A DNA stretch of 64,000 nt from Taxillus chinensis (taxonomy: Eukaryota; Streptophyta; Magnoliopsida; Santalales; Loranthaceae). A model generated the notes under the pieces. It searched no databases. It saw only the letters and a list, made by a program, of their open reading frames with translations, and was not told the origin of the DNA. Position numbers and translations under genes: made by a program. Each line of letters starts with the position of its first letter. Positions within the stretch are counted from its first letter, which is position 1. The DNA lies in the NCBI GenBank assembly GCA_023512835.1, contig CM042085.1, forward strand, positions 30,153,812-30,217,811, read 5' to 3'. This document shows positions 9,724-22,278 of the stretch, one piece after another.

Positions 9724-10490
9724 GACTGCGTGACTCATTTGGGTTCTCACCGTGATTCACCGATGGTGCTATGTGGTTGATGTGGCAGGCATATGCACCG
9801 ATGGCAGGCCTGTGTGGCGACTGTGGCCGGGCATATTGAGCTGTGGACAGGCTAAGGCCTGAGTTGAGTTGTTGAGCTCGTGGAGCTAGGGCTGAGCGCC
9901 TTGAGCTGGGATCCCATGGAGGATCGTGGACAAGTTGTCCTGTGTGGGCAGGCTGAGTCCTGATGTTTGTTTGCAGGCTGAGTCCTGATGATTGTGCACA
10001 CTACACGGTGCACGAGTACACTGAGCATATAGTATAGACTTATATGTGTTGCATGATGTGGAGTTTTGGGGTCACCTACTGAGCTTGTCGCTCACCCCTA
10101 CTTGTTGTTTACCCCTTTTCAGGTGTGACCCGAGACTAGTGGAGGACCTTCTTCCAGGAGGACGTGCCCACTACTCTGATGTATGATACAGTATTGTATT
10201 ATGTATTTTATTATGTGTTGTATCCCAGACTTGGGTCCATGGACAGTTGTATTTGCATACTGTTTGTAATGTAATGTCTGTATGACTGTTTGACTTATCA
10301 TATGCATGATGATGCATGGGAAAGTACAAGATTACCCATGATGTATGCCTGTACAGGGTTACATATTTGAGATAGCACCTGCGGTGTAATCTCTATTGGT
10401 GCTAGTCACCAACCCCTTGACCTTTTGGGTGCGGGCAAGGGGAAGTCATGTTCCTGGTTCTGGGTTTTCTTGGAATTCGGGGGCGTGACA
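9724..10490 (+). repeat. Tekay-2-family LTR fragment (host of Tekay-1)
   Basis: It matches the 3' third of the Tekay-2 LTR (about 53083-53848) with moderate divergence, ending GTGACA at 10490. It includes the acceptor-like block CTACTGAGC ... GCTCACCCC ... CCCCTTTTCAG|GTGTGACC (about 10076-10122). Tekay-1 interrupted this LTR; its 5' part would lie left of the window. No primer site follows, so it is a 3' LTR or solo LTR. Confidence 0.88.
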
Positions 10491-11229
10491 GACTATGTTC
10501 ATGCTCGTTTCGTCTCAAAATCCAGTTATACCACTTAAATCTCCATTTTTAAGCACCAATTCATCCCCAAAAATGAACTTCTAACTTATCCTAGCCATAT
10601 TAGGCTACCAAAATAACCTTAGTTTGAAGTTTAATACACAAAATCAGGTTTTCCCAACTTAGGGTTTATACATCAAATTCTATGAATTTGGGGTTAATTA
10701 TCATGTTTTAGCTACTCTAGCAAATAAAATCAATAACATATGAGTGAGAAGAATGAATCCCTACCTCAATTACAGTTGATTCGAGCTCCGGATCGTTAAT
10801 TTCGCTTTCCCCCTTATCTTTCTCTCTCCTCTCCTTTCTCTCTTGAAAGGCAAGCACGTATGGCAATTAGGAATTTTGGTTCTTCATTGCCCTTTTTATA
10901 CTCTCCCACATTTAATTCACTAAAATATTATAATTACCCTCACAGGACTCCGACTCCAAATTGAGTTGAATTACTGTCAGAATGCTCCGTTTGCCGAGTA
11001 CATTCCTTTTTAGATATTTGTTTTCCTAAATAATACCTCGAATACAAAGTCACCTGACTATACTACAAAAATACCAAAATTAGCCTTTCGGGGCTCTGAC
11101 TCCAAATCAGGCCCACTCGCAGTCAAAATTCTCTATTTAACGCATACGTTGTTGTACTGATATTCACATCTCTTGATGTGTATTCTCTCACATGGCTATT
11201 CCTTAGAACTCCAAACATGGGTCATTATA
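10491..11229 (-). repeat. Reversed gypsy-type LTR fragment (U3 and start of leader)
   Basis: Read on the minus strand it begins TATAATGACCC (compare TGTAATGACCC at 62725, minus strand) and carries a TATA-like GTATAAAAAGG (about 10896-10906). Next comes a donor-like GAG|GTAGGGATTC (about 10764). The block with 'ggactccgactccaaattgag' character resembles the U3 start of LTR A and LTR B. The part with the acceptor and LTR end is missing here, presumably displaced left by nested insertions. Confidence 0.55.
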
Positions 11230-11586
11230 GTCCTCTCTTTAGTGATTTTGCTTCTCTCTTTCATATAATATCGTCTCACAATCTTTCTTTAGTGGTCTCT
11301 AATAACTGCAAAATTTGTTATTAAATTTGAATTTAATTTATGGGCTTTAATTTAATATTTTATTGAATTAATGTATTTTTATAATACTTTTCCCAATTTC
11401 AATTATTTACTATTTTATTCACTTTTATAGATTTAATATTAATTTTAGTGTTTTTTAATGTTAAATTGATTATTCTAATTTTAATATTAATTCTCTGGGC
11501 TTAATTGATTATTTTAATTTTAATCTTAATAGAATTATGTTTTTATTTTTATTTTAATGTATTATTGAATGATTTTTGTGTTTCAC

Positions 11587-11617
<31 letters not shown>

Positions 11618-14025
11618 TTGCATGCATGTAGGTTGGAGAGCTTATTGGAAAGAAGTTATTAAGGTGTGGGGGCCACATTGGAAAGAAATAAGAAACCATG
11701 AAGAGAAGTTTGGGCATCACATAGGGGGGGGGGGGGGGGATATATTGGCGCCTCCATCCCATCGTGTCGTCTCTCCATCGTCCCAAAATTCCCAGTGCCA
11801 TCCCAATAATCCCAGCCTCAATCGCAACATCATCTCACCATCTCTCCATTCAGGGTAGCCTCCATCATGCCACCCAGCGCAGCAGCTTTTTCGAGCAGCA
11901 ATAGAAGAAATCGGACAAAGATAGTACACCGAGCATTAAAGATCCGAATCGAGTTCAAGATCGAATATTTAATTCTCTGCAACCTATTTTTCTTAATTCT
12001 ATTTTATTTTTGTTATTCTAATTTTTCGAATAGATTTGTGATTTTCTAATCCATGGCGGGGTAAATATTTTGTAATTAGTTTAGCGTAGCACTTTGGATG
12101 CTTGTTTTGAATTCATATTTTAATATTTGATTTGGTATTTTATGTGTTATGAATTAATTCTCTATCTCTTTAATCTGTTGATTTAATATCTCGGTTGAGT
12201 TTTGATTTAACAATTCATTGTGCGTTAATATTTTAATTGAGTAGAAAGATTTGTTTCATAGGGAATGGAGTAGTCTTTTGAGAATTAATTCATAATTATT
12301 TTGGTTGGAATAAATTCAGAATTTAATTGTATTCATGGTGTCTTGATGTATTTAAATTATGGGGCCATAATTTATCTAATTTATCTCTTGAAATAGTGAT
12401 AAACAATATCCAGGTGTGAAGTTAAACCAATTGCATCTTTAATTAATTGAATTTTGTAGTTAAAAATCTTTGCTTTAATTAGTTTTTAATTCATTCAAAA
12501 ATCTCTCCAATTTTATATTTATTCTTTTGTATTAGTTTTTGTTAAATAAATAATTAAATAGGTTGAATTAAATTTTATAAGTCATCTAGTAGAGAACAAT
12601 CTAGGTTAAACCACAAGCTATACTTAGTTTAAATTTTATTTGAAGTGCGTGTGCGACAAAAGCGCTTTTTAGTCTCTTTTCCTGGTGAAAATAGTTATTA
12701 TTTATAGATGCCTAGGAGGGGAATAACCGACACAATAGAAACAAGGGGCTACTGCCATTAAATGCACTACTTTAAAGTCCTAAAAGTCAATTGCACTGTT
12801 CATGGAGTCAGTATTTAATTTTTGGAGGCTAAATAATTCCTAGATTTAAAAAATGGAGTCCCAAGGTGTTAAAAATCGATTTGGGGGAGACTTCATAATT
12901 TTGAGGTATAAAAACCCACGTCACAAGGACCTAACAGAAGTAAAGAGGGGCAAATACAACTTTTTAGGTGAAAACTAGCATCCTCCGGTGTGCTTTGAAG
13001 GTTACAACCACGAAGGGTCAAAGCTTACAGCCTCAAAGGTTAGAAATTATAATGGCAGAGCTTCAAGCCTCGAAGCCTTCGAGACTTGAAGCGTACAACT
13101 TTGATTTGTTTTTTTAACTTTTAATTACCCTTTTATTCCCATTAGAATGTCAAATTATGACCTTTTATGGGAATGATTCAGGGAGATCCATACTCACCTA
13201 AATTGATGTTTTGGAGAATTTTGCGTGGTTCTATTTTTGGGCTCTTTGACCAGGGGTGTTGACTGTCTTTTGATCAAGTTTCACTTTTTATGATTGAAAT
13301 TATTTTGGCCATAACTTCTTCATTTCTACTTGAAATTGAATACAGTTAAGTGCATTGATCTTTAAATTTCATCATCTATTATACGGTATTGGCTCTCGGG
13401 CACTTTGAATCTTTATTGTAGAGGTCCTCAATTTTGGGGCTTTCTTTGCTCGGCATGGTTGTGATTTAACTCGATCAAAGTAAGGTATAATATTGCACAT
13501 ATAATAACCAAGAGATATTATACATGTTAGCTTATAAATTAATCAAATAAATTGTATTATTTTTTATGTTTTTGGGTATAAGGTATCCATTGTCCACCAA
13601 ACATTATCAATGATCAACTTATGTATGACTAGAGACACATATTTGACATGATATAGAAGTTAAGGGTCTAGACAAATATGGAGCATATAGGTTGTATATT
13701 ACTGAGTTACATATCTATGTTTTTTAAAAGACAAGTTTGATGTGAATTTGTCTATTGATGTTGTAAATTGTTAACTTCCAAATGAATAAGTTATAGGAGT
13801 TGGTGGCATAGATTACTTAAACATTTTTAGAAATATGGAAGGGGATGAAACAAGGATTTGATAAAGCAACATAAACTGCAATCTGTGCGATAGCAAGAGG
13901 ATTGAGAATTGTTATATGGCTACTTTGGCTCCAAAGAGCACATGGTAAGTTAAAGTTATTTAAATTAATTTAAACCATTTCATATTTTATGTAACATATT
14001 TTAAGTATGATTTTTAGATTGCATG

Positions 14026-14029
<4 letters not shown>
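11230..14029. other. AT-rich unclassified sequence
   Basis: No convincing coding region. It contains (ATT)n at about 11591-11617, a G run at 11724-11739, a moderately GC segment (11745-11950), and at 13010-13100 a cluster of CCTCGAAG/TTCGAAG-like words resembling the array at 37370-37510. It may be old LTR-element leader sequence, but I cannot assign a family. Confidence 0.4.

Positions 14030-14093
<64 letters not shown>
14030..14093. repeat. (TA)n microsatellite
   Basis: About 32 uninterrupted TA dinucleotides, with AT-rich flanks. Confidence 0.98.
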
Positions 14094-14095
<2 letters not shown>

Positions 14096-16131
14096 CAAAT
14101 AACATGGTGTGGCATGTTCAACAAGAATATTTTTTGTGTTGGCATCCCAAAACTAGCTGTTATAGTCCTCAATTCTTGTGTTCGTGCATAAGTTTAAGAG
14201 AAAACGTTAAATAAGAAACTTGAATCCAAAACTAATTATTGCATTATTAATTGGATTTTACAAAAGTAAACTTAGCCTTGCAGGGGTGAATGTGCTTTGT
14301 TTTATTCTCGCATTTCTAATTTTTCATTCAAAGTTAATTTAGTTTCTTATTTTAGGGTTCATATATCATTACTTTCTCAATGTTATATAGTGATAGTTAT
14401 TATATATTTCATTCTAGACGTGTAGAAAACACTTAGTTCTATTAATTTTTAATTTCATTCTAAGTATTATGAAAAACAAAAAAAATATCCAAGAAAAATA
14501 AACAGTATTTTTTATTTGTTTTTAAAATAAATATTAATTTAAAAATCCTAATGAATTAATGAACCTTTTGTTATCCACACGTGCAGAGTAGAATAAACGA
14601 TGGTGTGCCCACCGTAGGGTCCACGGATAAGGGGGACCGACCTGTGGTAGAACCAACCCTAGCCAGCCCACCACCCCCACAAGTTGTGAACCTAATGATA
14701 GTGGCTAACCCACGCCAGACCGCAAGCCGCCACGTACGACAACAGTCCCAGGAACCATCATTCCCCACCTCTCGGGTCCCACAATCCACTAACACTTACC
14801 TTCCACTGGAATACTGCATGAATTTCACCGTTCGGCTCGGCTACGGCTGCGCCAGCTCCACCTCCACCTCCTTAGCCGGCTCCACACCTCCCCTAATCTC
14901 TTTTTATTTGGAGATGGCATTGGCGGTGGAGGTTTTATCAGCTCTACCAATGAGAGCTTGACAGCGCTCAACCTCTTTATTTTATTAAATCACAGTCACA
15001 GACCAACCAGTGAAGGTAAGTCATTACTGGAATAAGCGAATGGCCGGCACTATATTTATCATTTAAAAAAAAAAATCAAACCTCTTGAGGTTTACCCTAT
15101 ATTTAGGACTTAATCGTTTAATTTTCTCCCAATTTTGAATCAAAATATTCACATGAATTTATCAGTGAAAGGACTAAAAATCTCTTACATCATTTTAATT
15201 TTAAAAAAACTATATGGTGTTTTTTTTTCCTATAAAATATATTTATCAGTGTTGATGCCTTCATACGCGGGCAATACCATCTTTTTTTATATAGAGATTG
15301 ACTCCGTAGATGGCATTGTTTTTGAAGTTTGGTTGGGTGACGAGCGGCTAGATTAATAGGCGGGTTTAATTCATGACTACTAACTCTACTAATATCGTGA
15401 ATGATACACATGATAGATAGGATAGTGCATTATGATCGAGAGAGAATCGGAGCATGAACAGTGGTCATGGTAATTAAAAGTAGAAGAAGGTTAAAGAAAA
15501 TGACAAGAGGACATTTCGGGTATTTAAAAATAGTATAAAATAAATAAGTCAAATTATTTTTCAATAGCTGGGGTACATTACATAGAACAACTATATGATG
15601 TTTAATGAAATGGCTAATTTTGAATTATGAAGGATAAACTTGGAAAATGAGTCATCTTTTAAAAATTACATATAATTTAGGATAATTCATTATGTACTTG
15701 TTGATTTGAATATAATGCTTTTAAATCAATTAATGTATCATACTAACAATTTTCAATACACATATATGTTAAAGTATTATTTTTAATTAATTGCATAATC
15801 CTAATCTGTTTTATAGGAAACGCTCAAATTTACTTTCCTTATGTCTTCTCATTCTTTTTTATCGTAAAATGAGACAATTGTCTCCCAATAGTGATAAAAA
15901 ATGAAGAAAAGATTATTATTAAGAGCCATACATGCACTCACTCTACAATAAATTAAGATGAAAGAAATCATAAAAGGAGCAGGGCTTATAGTTTCGCTTT
16001 TTTCCCTTTCTTTGCCTGAGTCAATCTTTTTTTTTTTTTTTTTTTTTCCCCTAAATTACCATGGATTAAAATTTAGAAACGGAACGGGGCTTGGGCTTCA
16101 TCAAGCCAAGGTAGACACAGCTGCTCTCCAT

Positions 16132-16166
<35 letters not shown>

Positions 16167-17292
16167 GCATCGGAGATGGTAACATATCAGCTGCTGCCAC
16201 ATTGGATATATATGCGATGTGATATGATATGAATTCAAGTAAATCGATGTCTCATTATGGCAGTCGGCAGTGGGGAGGGACGACGGGTAGCGTAAAGCTG
16301 TTTGGTATCAGTAAAATTAATGGACAAGTAATTTTGGAATCAAGGTGTTTATATATATATATATATTATGTGAACGTTAGGTAACAAGATTTTCATTGAA
16401 AGAGTAGAAGTACAATATAATCAGGATTTATTTTTGCAGACAAAACATAAAAATTTGAAGTTAGTTTGTGGTTGACACTTGGGTTGCCTTACATATGAGA
16501 TAATATGAAGATTAGATGATCATTTGCTTACTGCGTCTCTTTGAATGAAAATGAATTGACAAACAATTTGTTCATATAACCCCTTCCTACCAGAAGGCAA
16601 TATTTAATTTCTCCCTGAAGAGGAATCAAGCTAATGGATTGATGCGATTGATTTTTTATCAAACAATATATAAATACCCTCATTGATGAATGGAGTCATG
16701 TTTCTATTTATTCAAGTCAAACGAATTAATGCTGCTTTTGTTTTATTTGTTGTGGAGTCTTGTGATCATGATTATTGTTTGAGGAAATATTCCATCTTCT
16801 TTTGGAGTTTTGAGTTCTCTGATAAAAGCAAAACTAAAACGAGAGGGGGAAAAACAAAAAAAAAATGGTGATGATCTTACCTTTAGCATCCATAAAAATC
16901 TACAATGGAATAAAGCAAGGATATTTTATGTAATATGCAAAATATGAGATGAAATTGATAGGGTTTATGAACCCTTCTCTTGGGAATAGAGTTTCAGTTT
17001 TTTTTTCTCATTTACCAATAAAAAATATATGCTATAAGCTCATTTATCCAAATGTAAAAATTTGATGAAATTTTAAAAAAATCACATTGATATCAACAAA
17101 AACTAAATTTAAAACTTTAATTACGGTATGTTTTTCATTTCTTGTCAAATTTGAAGGGTTAGTATAGTGTCATCAAATGCTCTCACATTCTTTCATCTTG
17201 CGCAACTCTCTTTCGTCTTCACATCCTATCTTGTCGCATAAAAGATTGCCGAGGTGAGATGATGCTGGGGAAAGGGAGGATGGGAGGTGGGT
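14094..17292. other. AT-rich sequence with a GC island and simple repeats
   Basis: The only compositional outlier is a GC-richer island at about 14575-15020. It has a CACGTG-like core at its start, an open frame of 126 codons (14581-14961, +) that matches nothing I recognise, and GTGAAG|GTAAGT at about 15012-15023, which resembles a splice donor. The rest is AT-rich with T runs (16027-16048) and no supported gene. Confidence 0.35.
16135..16163. repeat. (AC)n microsatellite
   Basis: About 14 AC dinucleotides; a T-run of about 22 lies 90 bp upstream. Confidence 0.97.
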
Positions 17293-17532
17293 TCATGGTC
17301 CCATGTCAAGTGCATGGATATTGAGATCCATATGCCAAATGTCGCCATCAATCTCCCCTACCACCGCCTCCAAACCCTTTCCCTGCCATTGAAGGTTTTC
17401 CATGAACTGGATCGATAGAATCGTTTCGAATCTCTTCACCCTGAGAAACTTGTAGCTTTTATACCTCTCGATCAATTGATGCACCAATTTCCGAGTTTGG
17501 GTTGGGTGGCAAATCTGACACGCATGGGTTCC
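17293..17532 (-). other. Unrecognised ORF fragment truncated by the LARD insertion
   Basis: An open minus-strand frame, KLVHQLIERYKSYKFLRV ... ENLQWQGKGLEAVVGEIDGD ... LDMGP, with balanced composition unlike its AT-rich surroundings. I do not recognise the family. Its upstream end abuts the LARD at 17533. Continuing on the far side of the insertion (from 29268 upward, minus strand) gives AT-rich sequence without an obvious extension. It could be an exon relic or a chance frame. Confidence 0.2.
17528..17532. repeat. Target-site duplication gttcc (left copy) of the LARD
   Basis: gttcc here and at 29263-29267 flank the element exactly, confirming both boundaries and a single retrotransposition event. 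Confidence 0.95.
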
Positions 17533-17899
17533 TGTCACACCCCCAAATTCCAGAAGGACCGGAACTAAGAGTGTGACTTCCCCATGCCCGCACCCGAAGG
17601 GTCAAGGGGTTGGTGACTAGCACCGATATGGACTACACATCGGGTGTTGTTCGAGATAAACCTGTACATTCATACATTAGGGGTATTCCTGTACATTCTC
17701 AAATGCTATGAAGTTAAGGAAAATAATTTATTAATAACAAAGTCATGCTATAATTCCAATACAACTTCCACGGAGCCTCGTCCGGATATTCAAATAATAA
17801 AATCAAGCATGTTTTACAAAATCCATAAACCAAGTTATTACAAAATTTAAAACAAACAAAAATTAGCTTCGGACCAGCCTCTATCGAATGAGTTGATAC

Positions 17900-19475
17900 C
17901 TGAAACATGTCAACAAAGTATGGGTGAGCACAAATGCCTAGTAGGTGATCTACATCTCCTCACCATCCTATAACATGAAATCCTAAGTCTACATGATCGG
18001 TGGATGCTTGTGCCAGTGTAGTGTCCTACTTTATCACAATAAGCTTACATTCAATCACAAAATATAATATCACACACATTACATTTCATTCATTAAGGGT
18101 ACACACCAAACAATCCAACCATCCAGGAGATTCCCACATCCAGCTCCAAGGATCCCAGTCATTACCAGATAGCCATATGTGGGACCTGTGGTGTCCCTAA
18201 CGACAACCTACCACATATGGGACCTCCGTTAACCAGCCACATAGGGGACCTGCAGCCTCTTGCCAGCCCTATGTGGGACCTGCGGCTAACCCAACCAACT
18301 CCACCATCAATTCCACATATAATCAATAAATAGAATATTCCAACAGTCAAAATTCAATACAACAGCCTTACAAAATATTTAATTCATCAATCCGTCGTTA
18401 ACCACAAATAATATATATATAGATATACATACATATATAAATATTCATCAAACATCTAACACCTTAAATATCAATTAAGTAATATTAAGCTACGTACAAG
18501 TAACATTTAAATGCCAAATTTCTAACATTGAACTATAAACAATATTTCTAGTGTCAGACTATAAATATCAAGCCACAAACAATGTTTCTAATATCAAACT
18601 ATTAATGTCAAGCCTCCAACAATATTTTAGATGATAAATTAATAATATCAAACTTCAAGTAATACTTCATATTATTAAACTATAATATCAAACCCAAGCA
18701 CTATTTTCATTATTAAACTAACAATATCATAATTCTTGTTTGACCTTGCTATTGGAATGGTATCAATGAATATGTTATTTTTACTACTAAATCAAATTAA
18801 ATTAAATTTATCTATATATCTTGATAATTATCAAAATACACACATATAATACCATGCACGACTTCATAATAATGCACAGATTTAATGCACGAATTTATTA
18901 CCCACATATACTAACTATTGACATGCACGACTTAATTCCCATAATCAATTAAGTCCCCCTTTTTTAAAAAAAATTGACACTAAAAAAACGATGCCCCTTT
19001 TCTTTCACTACCACGAAACCACGCATGTAAAGATGCACCTTTTTTTATTAAGAGAAAATTAAATAAAATAAAACAAAACCCTTGTGCTGCATTGGATCAA
19101 ACGGATTGTGGGGGCAGGAACGTATAGGCCGCTGCCCCCTCGTCATGGAGATGCTAACCAGGCTGTCATTCGATAGCCTGGTGTGCTGCTACTGCTGTAC
19201 GGAAGAAACCAGGCCAACTGGCCTCGTACGGGTAGAAATTAATAATAACTAATTAGAATATGATAAAAGGGATAACAGGTGCAGTAGCTCGTCCAAGGAT
19301 TCGGAACCGGTCGAATCACGCCGCACTGCAACAATCGCCCAGCCGTATGTATATACACGTAAATGAATATATTTATATAAATACATACATATCTAAACGT
19401 TTATGTATATATATATATATATTTTAACAGTTTGTGTTCGTGCAATAGAATAACGAGGAATCAAGAATCACCTAC
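17900..19475 (-). other. Putative LTR-embedded intron, LARD left LTR
   Basis: Sense: donor AAGAG|GTAGGTGATTC (at 19475) and acceptor CATGTTTCAG|GTATCAAC (at 17900), preceded by CACCTACTAGGC and GTGCTCACCC. The right-LTR equivalent is 27290-28869, where the acceptor reads TTTCAAG. Inference from motifs only. Confidence 0.45.
18173..18276 (-). repeat. Twin 10-bp inverted repeats conserved with Tekay-1 LTR
   Basis: On the plus strand CCATATGTGG (18173) pairs with CCACATATGG (18211), and CCACATAGGG (18237) pairs with CCCTATGTGG (18267). These are the same two stems in the same order (in sense) as in Tekay-1 at 1239-1341, although the flanking AT-rich LTR sequence is strongly diverged. Confidence 0.8.
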
Positions 19476-19868
19476 CTCTTGCCTTCCGAAAGGATTAAAC
19501 TCGCAAGAACGGTCTAGAATCGGCGAAGAACGATGAAGAACGCGAAGAACACTAAGAACTCTCCTCCGACGGCTAGGGTTTCTCAAAACAAAGTTATAAT
19601 AAATAATAAAACCCTAAAACCCTATTTTTAATTAAAATTCGTCCTATTCCTTTATAATTTCGAAAAAGCCCTTCAAAATTCTAATTTTCACTTATTAACT
19701 CTCAATTTAACTCTCAAAATTTATTAAATAACCCCTAGAGGCTTCTGGACCTCAAATTAGGCCCAAATATTGTCAAAACGATCGTATTAATGGCTACATT
19801 CTCAAAATAACATTCTTAACATCAAATATAGATTATAAGTTATGCTAACACATATACGGATCCTTACA

Positions 19869-19903
19869 TTCTTCCCACCTTAGGTTTTTTCGTCCTTGAA
19901 AAA
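19869..19903 (-). other. LARD polypurine tract
   Basis: In sense: GGACGAAAAAACCTAAGG then TGGGAAGAA, directly before the LTR start. It has the same layout as the Tekay tracts (GGACGAAAAGTCCTAAGG then TGGGGAGGA). Confidence 0.85.
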
Positions 19904-20174
19904 AAATAAAAATAAAAATAAAACGTCTTTATAAATACTACACCTACACACAGCTACTACACATAGCCAATATCTAACATATTTCTCTCACTAACGAACA
20001 CAATTCCTTTCACTAGCATAATTCTTACATAGCCTATCATATTTTATACACAAGCAACACATAGCAACAACCATACATCATGCGCCTCACAAAAACCACC
20101 ATATGTCCACGAGTAATTATTTCAACATACACATCATAATTAACTTGCTCCCATCACTGAGAAAAAAAATTTTC

Positions 20175-20212
20175 ACATTCTTTCCTCCTTAGGACTTTTC
20201 GTCCCCGAAAAG
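20175..20212 (-). repeat. Upstream duplicate of the LARD polypurine tract
   Basis: In sense: CGGGGACGAAAAGTCCTAAG then GAGGAAAGAATGTGAA, about 309 bp upstream of the true tract. It is closer to the Tekay-1 tract than the functional one is. The paired layout matches both Tekay elements, although here there is no pol stop to overlap. Confidence 0.8.
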
Positions 20213-22278
20213 ATTGAACCAACTAACAATCCTAATGATAAGGATCTCTAATCTCAATGATAGGATTCTATAACCCTACCTAGCCATTAACCATTGTACA
20301 GTTAAGGCAACGCTTGGCCCACCAAACATTAACTAATCCAACGCTTGAGAACATACCATTAACCATTATGAAGTAACAATACATTCACCGATTCACATTC
20401 CCCTGAACTTATAACGCATCTATTAACCATTCAACATAATGAGGGGGGTTATCATCCTTTTGTAAACTATTTATGATCCCTTGCCAACGCAAAAAGGCTA
20501 AGTCACCTGGAATGCAGCATAAACCCAGCCATCGCAACAACAAGGCTAAACATGGGCAAACTAATACCTCAACATAGATCGTCGGATCACAGTCAATATG
20601 ATCACCTATCAAAATCCAATAATCACTCAGATCAACAAATTTCATCATGCACAACCATTGCATGCCCAATACCCAATATCGAACCACTACCATAAACCAA
20701 TTTTTATTAACCCGCTATATAACCATCATAAACAAACCGTTAATGAAATAATATCGTACAAATAACACCCCAACCGACCACATATCACCTTAAAATTATA
20801 CTAACGAATGCTAACATCACCACCCAAACTAACCATTCTAATTGAACCCAAACAGTAAGGATTAATACTAGAGCCCAAAAAATCAATCAAAGCACTATCA
20901 GCTCAAATTAACAGGACAAACTTGCCACCCTAATTAAACATTGTATAACCAAAGTCCAACAACCTATTCCCAATTAACCAATAGCCCACAACAAGTGCAA
21001 CAAGGAAATATTGCCTCACAAATCATGATCACATATTATAAACAATATATCAAGCATATAATAATCACAAACAGAGCATAAAACAAAACAACATCAACAT
21101 ATCAACAATTATGCGAATATCTACTCTCATGCACGGAAGGAAGGTCACACCCAAGTAGGCTCCACCAAATAGGGTAAGACGCCGCTGAATCACAGCCAAG
21201 TCCCCTTACAAAGAGGGCTTCATAACCAAACAATAAGCTCGACTACCACAACAACATGTCACATTGACCTCACCGAGGGAAAGCTCACCACGCTAGTCCC
21301 ACCATAAATCATTCACCAGTTCCACATCATCGTGCTTACCACTAACCAATCAGGCCAAACAATCAAGAAACAAGGTCCATCCCGGTTTCACCACGGGTCA
21401 CCACACAAAATAAGAATGCATGTAGTTGTTAACAACCCAATCAAGGTGGAACAAGGCAGCAATAGGAAATACAATTATGCTCACACTCAGGCATAGATAC
21501 ATAACACGATACACATATCAATCACTCATCATAATAAATAAACAGGTTAAAAACAGCATTTATAATTAAGACAACCAAGCAAGCACAATCACAGCCACAG
21601 CCACACAGGCTACCATAACCACAGCCACACTTTCAAGCACAGCATAATAATATGCGTTCACATTACATCAAATAAATAAACAGGTTAAAAACAACATTTA
21701 TAATTAAGACAACCAAGCAAGCACAATCACAGCCACAGCCACACGGGCTCCACTGCCACACAGGCTACCATAACCACAGCCACACTTTCAAGCACAGCAC
21801 AATAATATGCGTTCACATTACATCAAATAACACATGTAGTCGTATTACACAACTATACCCAAAAACAGGGCAAAAGTCCACAACATGTCATTTGCATGCT
21901 ATATCATATGAAGAATATCCAAACAATCATACAGTGTGGTAATCCACATTGACATCAGTCAACATGAATCACAATAATATGTAACACAGAGTCGGTTATC
22001 ATTATTTCTACATTTATTTACTATTGTTATTAGTGTCGTAAGTATATTATTGATGATTTTTTTATTAGTTTTATTGTACATTTACCATTCTTATCAATAA
22101 CCGGTTACACGCACCAATATAGTCTACCACAAGCCAACACCACACAAGGTGCATACAACCAACAATGAGCAACTACTAAAAAACAAGCAGGCCAATAACC
22201 CATCAATATTTACTGGGCAAACAAACATAATTACAATGGCAATCGATCCAAGGAAAAATCAACACCATTCACTAACAT
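20213..22278. other. LARD interior, 3' part, no coding sequence
   Basis: C-poor-G, A-rich sequence with no recognisable protein in any frame. Words such as CACAGCCACA and GCAAGCACAA are frequent. The only structure I see is the tandem duplication at 21534-21830. Confidence 0.7.
21534..21830. repeat. 138-bp tandem duplication in the LARD interior
   Basis: AAATAAACAGGTTAAAAACA starts at about 21538 and again at about 21676; the two units are nearly identical. The second carries an extra CGGGCTCCACTGCCACA-type insertion. A diverged relative with the same CCACAGCCACA(C/T)AGGCTACCA words occurs in LTR B at 51180-51340. Confidence 0.85.

Larger units (their letters stand above)
17533..19868 (-). 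repeat. LARD LTR, left copy (3' LTR in sense orientation)
   Basis: 2,336 bp. In sense it starts TGTAAGGATCCG and ends GGGGGTGTGACA. Nearly the same as the right LTR (2,339 bp) with scattered substitutions. It contains the hairpin cluster (18173-18276), a GC-rich block at about 19090-19235 with stems such as CCAGGCT/AGCCTGG, and donor-like and acceptor-like sites. Confidence 0.95.

Noticed and set aside
20409..20693. 94-codon minus-strand frame in the LARD interior
   Set aside because: No Gag or other retrotransposon motif, hydrophobic chance composition, and no zinc knuckle; not enough to call a gene.
21534..21830. Possible CRISPR-like array
   Set aside because: Two adjacent long units without spacers in a plant element; it is an ordinary tandem duplication.
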